Assembly (NCBI GenBank): GCA_015486775.1
Contig: WFRA01000332.1
Coordinates: 1 to 5,033, forward strand
Origin: Kiritimatiellales bacterium
Lineage (GTDB): Bacteria > Verrucomicrobiota > Kiritimatiellia > Kiritimatiellales > Pontiellaceae
Reading direction: 5' to 3'
DNA length: 5,033 nt
The position numbers were made by a program, and so were the translations under genes. Shown here one piece after another: positions 1 through 5,019 of this stretch (the first letter of the stretch is position 1; every line of letters begins with the position of its first letter). The notes beneath the pieces were generated by a model. It saw nothing but the letters and a program-made list of their open reading frames with translations. It searched no databases and was not told the origin of the DNA.

Positions 1-1443
1 AAATTGATCGTGGCTGATCGGACGGGGCGGTATGCCTGTGCACCGACTCCGGCCATCAAGGTGGACGGCCGCATTTGGAAAGGATATACGGAGCGGCTGG
101 ATCCCAACTCGCAAGGCTATACCGACTATCGGATTTTCTTCATGTCGGCAGCCACCAATGCGGATCTGCTTGCGGCATCGAGCTGGACGCGCTCCAATGG
201 AGTGGAATTCGATTCCGTCCCGGATCATTGGATCAATGCCAAGTTTCCCGGTTGGTTGGAGCCCGCCGTGGTTGAGTATCCCGCCGGCTCTGGCAATGTG
301 CTTGCCATCTGCCGGATGGATACTTGGCTCAGAAGCTCCGACACGCTCGCCCTCTCGGGCTATGCCGCTGGCAACCCCCGCTACGGGCTGGCCACGGCCG
401 TCGCCGCGACCAGCCCGACGGTTGCGGATTTTGACGAGACCGATCCGGACAGCTGGCTGGCGTTCCCGGGCGGGCAGACCAAATTCACCATCCGCTACGA
501 TTCGGCGAGCGGGTTGTACTGGTCGGTGGCCAACATCATCGCCAACCAGCATGGCGGCACCGATTGGACAACAAGCCCGATGCACCAGCGGAATGTTCTC
601 GCGCTGGTCAGTTCCAGCGATTTGCAGACGTGGACCCAACATGAAAAAACCATCCGCTGGAAGGAGGGGGATATTCTCAGCAAAACCGGGAAGTTCGGAT
701 TCCATTACGCCGACTGGCAGTTTGACGGCGACGATATCGTCTACGTGATCCGCAACAGCTGGGACGGGGATACCTACCACGATGCAAACTATTTCACCTT
801 CCATCGGATCCCCAATTTCCGAACCTCTTCGTCGGCAGGCTCCGCGCCTGATCGCGGGGCGGCGGCGGAGTCGATGTTCGCCTGCGGTTCCGTGGCGGCC
901 GAGGATGGCTTTGTGGTGGAGAGTTCCGAAACCTCCAACGCGGGAGGATTCGCCAATGCAACCAGCGAAAGCGACCGGGCGTTGTGCGCAGGCGATACCG
1001 ATCAGAACAGTCAGGTGAAAAGTATTCTTTCCTTTGATACCTCGGCACTGCCGGATGATGCGACCATTACCGCCGCCGTGCTGAAAATGAAGAGGGGCGC
1101 CCTGTCCGGAACCAATCCCTTTGCAACGCATGGTCGCTGCTATGTGGACATCAAGGGTGGAAGCGGGTTCAGCGGATCAACGATTCTTCAAATGCAGGAC
1201 TTCGAGGCACCTGCCGACGCGGAACAGGTTGCTCTGGTCAGCGATGTTTCGGGGGGCGACATCGCCACCGCACAGATCGATACATCCGGACTGGCGTTTA
1301 TCAACCGGACGGGCAAAACCCAGTTCCGGATTTCCTTCGCAATGGACGACAACGACGACTCGGGCTGGGACTATGTGGCCTGGTATTCCGGAAATTCCTA
1401 CAACGCCACCAACCGTCCCGTGCTGGAGATAACATATCAATAA
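1..1443 (+). CDS. Sialidase-like beta-propeller glycosidase, C-terminal part, with DNRLRE/CBM96-like domain (5' end outside window)
   Basis: The reading frame is open from base 1 (first codons K-L-I-V-A-D) to TAA at 1441-1443, so the N-terminus and any signal peptide are missing. Numbering from the TTG at 4, residues about 10-272 look like blades of a BNR/sialidase-type propeller. They contain a degenerate Asp-box-like SSDLQTW (204-210) and an aromatic, acidic block FGFHYADWQFDGDDIVYV (231-248), followed by HDANYFTFHRIPNFR (259-273). A Ser/Ala/Gly-rich linker (275-290) leads to a beta-rich domain (about 297-478) with the DNRLRE/CBM96 style: AEDGFV near its start, KSILSFDTSALPDDATITAAVLKMK in the middle, and a final NRPVLEITY. 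Such proteins are normally exported and act on polysaccharides. Sialidase activity is not shown: catalytic Arg triad and Tyr cannot be assigned from this fragment, and GH43-like or other propeller hydrolases remain possible. It ends 255 bp before the regulator and may belong to another transcript. Confidence 0.8.
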   Translation, partial: KLIVADRTGRYACAPTPAIKVDGRIWKGYTERLDPNSQGYTDYRIFFMSAATNADLLAASSWTRSNGVEFDSVPDHWINAKFPGWLEPAVVEYPAGSGNVLAICRMDTWLRSSDTLALSGYAAGNPRYGLATAVAATSPTVADFDETDPDSWLAFPGGQTKFTIRYDSASGLYWSVANIIANQHGGTDWTTSPMHQRNVLALVSSSDLQTWTQHEKTIRWKEGDILSKTGKFGFHYADWQFDGDDIVYVIRNSWDGDTYHDANYFTFHRIPNFRTSSSAGSAPDRGAAAESMFACGSVAAEDGFVVESSETSNAGGFANATSESDRALCAGDTDQNSQVKSILSFDTSALPDDATITAAVLKMKRGALSGTNPFATHGRCYVDIKGGSGFSGSTILQMQDFEAPADAEQVALVSDVSGGDIATAQIDTSGLAFINRTGKTQFRISFAMDDNDDSGWDYVAWYSGNSYNATNRPVLEITYQ

Positions 1444-1459
1444 CCGTACTCTTACGGTT
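1442..1459 (+). terminator. Small stem-loop overlapping the stop codon (possible weak terminator)
   Basis: AACCGTA (1442-1448) and TACGGTT (1453-1459) form a perfect 7-bp stem with the 4-nt loop CTCT. It begins within the TAA stop of the propeller gene. Only three T's end the stem (1458-1460), so it lacks the U-tract of a strong intrinsic terminator. It may still mark the 3' end of the transcript or protect it. Confidence 0.35.
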
Positions 1460-1467
1460 TGAATTGC

Positions 1468-1499
1468 TGGAAAGATGGAAGAATGGATTTTTGGAAGAA
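1468..1499 (+). repeat. Four 8-bp units starting TGGA (purine-rich tract)
   Basis: TGGA recurs at 1468, 1476, 1484 and 1492, exactly every 8 bp: TGGAAAGA, TGGAAGAA, TGGATTTT, TGGAAGAA. Bases 1483-1498 also match the reverse complement of 1583-1598 at 14 of 16 positions, so the tract is the left arm of a loose inverted repeat about 116 bp across. No coding sense is apparent. It looks like degenerate intergenic repeat DNA, and its function is unknown. Confidence 0.5.
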
Positions 1500-1600
1500 A
1501 AACCGGCGTGACCGGACAACGTGTCACCGAATGGGTAATATGAACCGAATTTTCCGTTCATGGAGTATTTGCAGCCATCCCGTCTTCCAACCATCCATGT

Positions 1601-1618
1601 GCAATCATACAAGATTGC
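1601..1618 (+). promoter_or_regulatory. Perfect 6-bp dyad upstream of the GntR gene (candidate operator)
   Basis: GCAATC (1601-1606) and GATTGC (1613-1618) are perfect inverted repeats separated by ATACAA. The dyad lies about 80-100 bp upstream of the preferred GntR start and just before promoter-like boxes, where an autoregulatory operator would be expected. FadR-type GntR sites often resemble TnGTnnnACnA; the centre read on the minus strand (TTGTATGAT) matches only partly. An RNA hairpin or chance are alternatives. Confidence 0.3.
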
Positions 1619-1631
1619 GGTCAATAAGTAT

Positions 1632-1661
1632 TTGACTTCATAAAAGAGCCAAGCTCATTAT
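1632..1661 (+). promoter_or_regulatory. Weak sigma70-like promoter candidate for the regulator operon
   Basis: TTGACT (1632-1637) resembles a -35 box (5 of 6 to TTGACA). CATTAT (1656-1661), 18 bp downstream, matches 4 of 6 of TATAAT. If used, transcription would start around 1668, after the ATG at 1660, which would force translation to start at 1693/1699. A second possible pairing is TTGCGG (1615-1620) with CATAAA (1639-1644). Both are weak, and promoters in this phylum are poorly known. A short GAGC-CAA-GCTC dyad sits at 1646-1656, between the boxes of the first pair. Confidence 0.25.
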
Positions 1662-1682
1662 GGCAGACATAAAAGAAAAAGC

Positions 1683-1690
1683 AGGTGAGG
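1683..1690 (+). promoter_or_regulatory. Ribosome binding site that favours the 1699 start of the GntR gene
   Basis: AGGTGAGG (1683-1690) is a good Shine-Dalgarno-like stretch lying 8 nt before ATG 1699 but only 2 nt before ATG 1693. The far-upstream in-frame ATG at 1660 has only a weak AAGAG about 12 nt away. This site therefore points to 1699 as the start. Confidence 0.5.
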
Positions 1691-1698
1691 TAATGGTG

Positions 1699-2379
1699 AT
1701 GACGGCATCAGAGCGGGTTTTGCAGTGGATTGAAGCGTATATTGAAAAAAAACGGCTGGGTGTCGGCGACAGCTTGCCGGGCGAGTATGATATTATGGAA
1801 CAAACAGGCATGGGGCGTTCTTCGGTGCGCGAGGCGCTGACTGCATTGAAGGTGCTGGGGATCATCCAATCCCGGCGCAAAGGGGGGATCCGGATCATCC
1901 GCGATCCGGTGATGCTGGAGCTTCGCCACTATTTTGCCGACCAGTACGACGATACCGCACGTTACAAGGATGTTCTGGAATTCCGCGCTACCATGGACTG
2001 GGGTCTGGGGCCCCTCGCCATGGTGCGGATAAAGGATTCCACCATCCAATCCCTGCGGCAACTGTTGCGGGAGGTGGAGGAGCAGGCTGTTGACGCGGAG
2101 GATATCACCCGGGCGGAAATCGAGTTTCACCGGATTCTCACGGCGGGTTGCGGAAATCGGTTGGCCGGGGTTTTTGTCCATCTGTACGAACCCATTTTCC
2201 ACGCGCGCAGTCCGGGCATTACCGATGGATTTTCCCGGTTTCCGGATTATGTGGAGCTGTGGAGCGCAAAGCACAGGAGCCTTCTGGACGCCCTCGAATC
2301 CCGGGATTGGACGCGGTTCTCGAAAGCATTGAAAAACCACACCCTCGGGTACATGCCCTGGCCGGAGGATTGCCTGTGA
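1699..2379 (+). CDS. GntR/FadR-family transcriptional regulator with FCD effector domain
   Basis: This is a cytoplasmic DNA-binding repressor or activator, 226 residues from ATG 1699, typical for the FadR subfamily. Residues about 3-67 are the winged helix of GntR proteins: LPGEYDIMEQTGMGRSSVREAL (26-47) matches the family signature LPsE..la...gvSr.tVReAL, and QSRRKGGIRI (57-66) is the wing. Residues about 90-214 are an all-helical FCD domain, with EIEFHRIL (H144) and SAKHRSLLDALESRDW (H192) in the positions of the family's metal/ligand histidines. H168 is another candidate ligand. Glu140 stands where an Asp is usual. FCD domains commonly sense carboxylates such as sugar acids. An in-frame ATG at 1660 would add 13 residues, but the Shine-Dalgarno at 1683-1690 favours 1699. 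Its stop overlaps the GTG of the reductase gene, so it is probably a local regulator co-transcribed with its targets. Confidence 0.9.
   Translation: MTASERVLQWIEAYIEKKRLGVGDSLPGEYDIMEQTGMGRSSVREALTALKVLGIIQSRRKGGIRIIRDPVMLELRHYFADQYDDTARYKDVLEFRATMDWGLGPLAMVRIKDSTIQSLRQLLREVEEQAVDAEDITRAEIEFHRILTAGCGNRLAGVFVHLYEPIFHARSPGITDGFSRFPDYVELWSAKHRSLLDALESRDWTRFSKALKNHTLGYMPWPEDCL
2364..2368 (+). promoter_or_regulatory. Ribosome binding site fixing the GTG start of the aldo/keto reductase
   Basis: GGAGG (2364-2368), inside the last codons of the GntR gene, lies 7 nt before GTG 2376, which overlaps the GntR stop as GTGA. This explains why no ATG near the conserved N-terminus has to be used. Confidence 0.7.
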
Positions 2380-3299
2380 AGGTGGATGCGGCGACAGGGC
2401 TCAGCTTTTCACCGCTCATGCTGGGCACGGTCCAGTTTGGGCTGGACTATGGCATCGCCAACCAGGGCGGCAGGCCGGAATACCAAACCTGCCGGGATAT
2501 CGTGACCTGCGCGCTGGAGGCGGGGATCAACTGTTTCGACACGGCGGCGGCCTACGGGGAGAGCGAGCAGGTGCTCGGCAGGATCATTTCGGAACTCAAT
2601 GTTGCCGACCAGGTGGTGGTGGTGAGCAAGAACCGGCCGATCAGCGATCTGGATGTACCTGCGGGGCAGGTGCCGGAATTTATCGAAAGCTCCCTCGTCC
2701 AATCATTGGAAAACCTCCGGATGGAGTCGTTGCCGGTCTTCCTGTTCCACCGCGACAGGGATTTGCCGTGGATGGAGGCGTTGCACACCATGAAGGAGAG
2801 AGGGCTGGTCGGGCGTGTCGGCATTTCGGTGGATACGGCCGAGGGCGCTGAGCAGGCGGTCGGGAATGGTTTGGTCGAAGCCATCCAGCTTCCGCACAAC
2901 CTGTTCGACCGCCGCTTTTCCCGGACGGTTTTCGAGAAGCTCCACGAACGCAAGATAAAGCTGTTTGTCCGGAGCACCTTTTTACAGGGATTGCTGCTGA
3001 TGCCGGAGGAACGCATCCCCGCCCATCTGGGTGCAATCCTCCCGGTTCGCCGGAAGCTGGAGCGGTTGGCCGCTGAGGCCGGCATTTCCATGGTTGAACT
3101 ATGCCTCCGGTATGGCTTGAGCTTCCCGGCCATTACCAGTGTGCTCATCGGCGTCGATTCCGTCGAGCAGTTGCGTGAAAACGCGGCCATGGCCCGGCGC
3201 GGCCCGCTGGAGGAATCCCTACTTAATAAAATCGATGAATGTGTGCCAAAATTTCCGGAGTCGGTTGTTCGACCCAGCCTTTGGAAACAGAACGATTGA
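2376..3299 (+). CDS. Aldo/keto reductase family oxidoreductase
   Basis: This is a cytoplasmic NAD(P)H-dependent oxidoreductase of 307 residues, the usual length for a (beta/alpha)8 aldo/keto reductase. The N-terminal motif LMLGTVQFGLDYGIAN (14-29) opens the barrel. The catalytic tetrad is visible as Asp55 and Tyr60 in FDTAAAYGESE, Lys85 in VVVSKNR and His125 in FLFHRD. Later barrel elements include GLVGRVGISV (143-152), QLPHNLFDRR (171-180), FVRSTFLQGLL (197-207) and the coenzyme-binding-like C-terminal segment TSVLIGVDSVEQLREN (254-269). The frame stays open upstream to ATG 2148, but that part overlaps the GntR gene and is not homologous-looking. GTG 2376 with GGAGG 7 nt upstream is preferred. 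The 4-nt overlap with the regulator implies translational coupling. Its substrate is probably a sugar or sugar-derived carbonyl, by context only. Similar LGTVQFGLDYGIAN reductases also occur in surface-sugar biosynthesis clusters. Confidence 0.9.
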   Translation: MKVDAATGLSFSPLMLGTVQFGLDYGIANQGGRPEYQTCRDIVTCALEAGINCFDTAAAYGESEQVLGRIISELNVADQVVVVSKNRPISDLDVPAGQVPEFIESSLVQSLENLRMESLPVFLFHRDRDLPWMEALHTMKERGLVGRVGISVDTAEGAEQAVGNGLVEAIQLPHNLFDRRFSRTVFEKLHERKIKLFVRSTFLQGLLLMPEERIPAHLGAILPVRRKLERLAAEAGISMVELCLRYGLSFPAITSVLIGVDSVEQLRENAAMARRGPLEESLLNKIDECVPKFPESVVRPSLWKQND

Positions 3300-3300
3300 A

Positions 3301-3412
3301 ACCGCCAATGAACGCGAATGGACGCGAATTTTATGACAAGACAACAAAGGACAGGATGATTTTATGCCGCAGCCAGAGTACGGATTAGCGTCTATTCGCG
3401 TTCATTCGCGGT
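3301..3412 (+). repeat. Intergenic inverted repeat with 25-bp arms
   Basis: The left arm (3301-3325) and the reverse complement of the right arm (3388-3412) agree at 23 of 25 bases, with 62 bp between them. The left arm is itself made of 10-bp near-repeats, AATGAACGCG (3307-3316) and AATGGACGCG (3317-3326), followed by another AAT. The spacer has a direct repeat ATTTTATG at 3328 and 3359. The element fills almost the whole gap between the reductase stop (3299) and the YhcH Shine-Dalgarno (3421). Transcribed, it could form a long stem, but no T-tract follows either arm, so it does not look like an intrinsic terminator. This style (ccgcgaatgaacgcgaat) resembles dispersed intergenic repeats I remember from several environmental bacterial genomes. 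Confidence 0.8.
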
Positions 3413-3434
3413 AAAACCTAAAAGGAAATATAAG

Positions 3435-3890
3435 ATGATTTACGACACATTCGAGAATGCAGATAACTATTTCAATGTTGGAGAACCCCTGCGCAAGGCG
3501 CTGGATTTTGCAAAGAGCTTTGACCAATCCCAGCCGGACGGCCGATATGAAATCGATGGCGACAACATTTTCGCCAACGTCATGAGCTACACCACAAAGG
3601 CCGCTGAGGAGCTTAAGTTCGAGGGGCACAAAACCCATATTGACGTTCAGCTGCTGCTGGAGGGCGAAGAGCTTATGGATGTTTATTTGGGCAGGGATCT
3701 TGAGGTGGACACCCCCTATTCCGAAGAGGGCGATGCCGCCTTGTTCCAGGCTCCGGAACTTTTTTCGACGGTTGTGCTCAAGCCGGGGCGCTTTGCGGCA
3801 GTTTTCCCCGACGACCTGCATCGGCCGAGCCGGATGGTGGACGATCCGCAACCTATTCGCAAGATGGTCGTCAAGGTGCGCATGGCGTAA
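3435..3890 (+). CDS. YhcH/YjgK/YiaL (DUF386, NanQ-like) family protein
   Basis: The 151-residue product matches the YhcH/YjgK/YiaL family in length (E. coli YhcH is about 154) and in its motif series: MIYD at the N-terminus, YEIDGDNIFANVMSYTTK (38-55), KFEGHKTHIDVQLLLEGEE (61-79), RFAAVFPDDLHRPSRM (119-134) and PIRKMVVKVRM (140-150). The fold is a small cupin-like jelly roll. His65, His68 and His129 and the acidic residues nearby are the likely metal/active-site set. The best-studied member, YhcH/NanQ, speeds interconversion of N-acetylneuraminate anomers; other members are tied to different sugar operons, so the substrate here is open. AAAGGA (3421-3426) lies 8 nt before the ATG. It is cytoplasmic, with no signal peptide. 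It is separated from the reductase by an inverted repeat, so readthrough or a promoter in the gap is needed. Confidence 0.92.
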   Translation: MIYDTFENADNYFNVGEPLRKALDFAKSFDQSQPDGRYEIDGDNIFANVMSYTTKAAEELKFEGHKTHIDVQLLLEGEELMDVYLGRDLEVDTPYSEEGDAALFQAPELFSTVVLKPGRFAAVFPDDLHRPSRMVDDPQPIRKMVVKVRMA

Positions 3891-3901
3891 GCAGTTTTTT
3901 T

Positions 3902-3930
3902 AACCGCGAGAGAACGCAGGGAACGCAAAA
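3902..3930 (+). repeat. Third copy-like intergenic repeat (CCGCGAGAGAACGC type)
   Basis: Starting 12 bp after the YhcH stop, this stretch begins AACCGCG and carries GAACGCA twice at a 9-bp spacing (3912-3918 and 3921-3927). It resembles the arms at 3301-3325 and 3388-3412 (ACCGCGAATGAACGCG type) but has AGAG/AGGG in place of AATG. It directly follows a run of seven T's (3895-3901). It is probably a related or analogous dispersed repeat; function unknown. Confidence 0.55.
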
Positions 3931-3956
3931 AGTTGAAGAAGGGCATTGTTATTTGT

Positions 3957-4050
3957 GGAGGAGTCGCTCTGGAGTGCGCAAGCTTGATTGCGCTTTTGAA
4001 AGCGGCGTCGAGCCGCCGCACGCCAAGGCACCGCTTCGCGGCGCAGTTTT
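3957..4050 (+). repeat. Structured intergenic element with predicted three-way junction plus a third hairpin
   Basis: Outer strands 3970-3975 (TGGAGT) and 4020-4025 (ACGCCA) pair with one A/G mismatch. They directly enclose hairpin A, GCGCAA/TTGCGC (3976-3981 with 3988-3993, 6-nt loop), and hairpin B, GCGGCG/CGCCGC (4002-4007 with 4014-4019, 6-nt loop). The two hairpins are joined by TTTTGAAA. A third hairpin, CCGC-TTC-GCGG (4031-4041), extends by two pairs past one mismatch and is followed by AG and TTTT. GGAGT also occurs just before the structure (3960-3964). The element occupies the gap between the YhcH and oxidoreductase genes and shows no coding sense. It could be a REP-like mobile repeat, an mRNA-stabilising element or an attenuator. 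The pairing is read directly from sequence; the function is not known. Confidence 0.6.
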
Positions 4051-4087
4051 ACGAACCTGAGCAAAAAATTATCGAGGAAAGGAACAA

Positions 4088-5005
4088 ATGATGAATCTAG
4101 GTGTAATAGGATTAAGCGAGGGTAACGGCCATCCATATAGTTGGTCGGCGATTGTCAATGGCGACTTTAACGAAGAGGCCATGGCCGATTGCGGCTACCC
4201 CACCATCCCGGCCTATCTGGGTGCCAATCGGGATACCTTGGGGATCGAAGGCGCCCGGGTTTCCCATATCTGGACACAGGATAGCGATCTTTCGCGGCAT
4301 GTTGCAAAGGCATCGCATATTGAAACCGTGGTGGATCTGATGGAGGATCTGATTGGCAATGTGGATGCGGTTTTGCTTTCCCGGGATGATCCGGAAAACC
4401 ACAAAGCCATGGCCAAGCCATTCATCGATGCCGATGTCCCGATCTTTATCGACAAGCCGCTGGCGTTTAATCGCGAGGATCTGGATTGGTTTGCCGAGCA
4501 GGTGGCAAACGGCAAATTTATTATGTCCAGCTCCGCTTTGAGATATTCAGCCGGGAACCAAAGCATGAGGGAACACCTTCCAACCATTGGAAAGGTCAAG
4601 CTGGCCGTTGCTGTGGGTGCCAAGGATCTCCGCAAATATGCCATTCATTATCTTGAAGGCATGATTGCATTCCTAGGGGATCCCAAGGTTCTCAATGTCC
4701 AGCACGTCGGCGAACCGGGGAAGGATATTCTTCGCCTGGAGCTGGATGGCGGTATTTTGGCCACCGTGCATGTCTTCAAGGGTCTCGCTGGCGGAGAACT
4801 TAATATCTACGGCGACCAAGGGGTTTTGAATGTCAGCCATGGCGGCGCCTATGTCTGTTTCCGGGCGCAGCTCGTCGATGCGATCCGCTCCTTCAGGGAG
4901 GGGCGCCCTCGGCTGGATTTTTCAAAAACATACAACATTGTCAATGCCCTTGTTGGAGCCCGAGAGAGCTTGGAACAGGGCGGCAAAAAAATAGACTTAA
5001 CATAA
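4088..5005 (+). CDS. Gfo/Idh/MocA family NAD(P)-dependent oxidoreductase
   Basis: This is a 305-residue cytoplasmic dehydrogenase. The Rossmann half starts at LGVIGLSEGNGHPYSWSA (4-21), continues through DAVLLSRDDPENHKAMAKPFIDADVPIFIDKPLA (93-126) and holds the family's (D/E)KP motif with Lys123 as the likely catalytic lysine. The C-terminal half has HYLEGM (187-192), where His187 matches the family's catalytic histidine and Glu190 stands where HxxD is usual, then beta-sheet strands (about 215-255) and a final helix, FRAQLVDAIRSFREGRP. The dinucleotide loop GLSEGNG is not the standard GxGxxG. At 305 residues it is shorter than many family members (about 330-400). The start is ATG 4088 (or 4091), with GAGG (4074-4077) and AAGGA (4079-4083) upstream. 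By context it is probably a sugar dehydrogenase or cofactor-recycling isomerising enzyme. YjhC/NanOx-type conversion of 2,7-anhydro-sialic acid is one possibility, unproven. Confidence 0.88.
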   Translation: MMNLGVIGLSEGNGHPYSWSAIVNGDFNEEAMADCGYPTIPAYLGANRDTLGIEGARVSHIWTQDSDLSRHVAKASHIETVVDLMEDLIGNVDAVLLSRDDPENHKAMAKPFIDADVPIFIDKPLAFNREDLDWFAEQVANGKFIMSSSALRYSAGNQSMREHLPTIGKVKLAVAVGAKDLRKYAIHYLEGMIAFLGDPKVLNVQHVGEPGKDILRLELDGGILATVHVFKGLAGGELNIYGDQGVLNVSHGGAYVCFRAQLVDAIRSFREGRPRLDFSKTYNIVNALVGARESLEQGGKKIDLT

Positions 5006-5019
5006 ACGGAGTTAGAAGC

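Noticed and set aside
32..748. 238-codon + strand frame within the propeller gene
   Set aside because: Its product is rich in Arg, Pro and Trp, typical of a shifted reading of GC-rich coding DNA; the main frame has coherent domain structure.
1708..2340. 210-codon open frame on the minus strand
   Set aside because: It is antisense to the clearly conserved GntR gene, has no recognisable domain, and is a by-product of GC-rich codon use.
2148..2375. Upstream extension of the aldo/keto reductase frame to ATG 2148
   Set aside because: It lies entirely inside the GntR gene in another frame, the translated sequence is basic and low in family-like features, and GTG 2376 has a well-placed GGAGG.
2552..3190. 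212-codon open frame on the minus strand
   Set aside because: It is antisense to the aldo/keto reductase, whose catalytic tetrad is intact; the minus-strand product is Ser/Arg-rich and unlike any family I know.
3301..3412. CRISPR-like array from the 10-bp GAACGCGAAT units
   Set aside because: The units are too short and adjacent, with no spacers and no cas genes; the arms are inverted, not direct.
3876..3901. Intrinsic terminator after the YhcH gene (T7 at 3895-3901)
   Set aside because: The only nearby stem is about 5 bp with a G-T pair, and five bases separate it from the T-run, so it is too weak to call.
4028..4050. Independent terminator from the CCGC-TTC-GCGG hairpin with TTTT
   Set aside because: The stem has an A/C mismatch and only four T's after an AG, and it precedes a gene that probably belongs to the same operon; kept only as part of the structured element.
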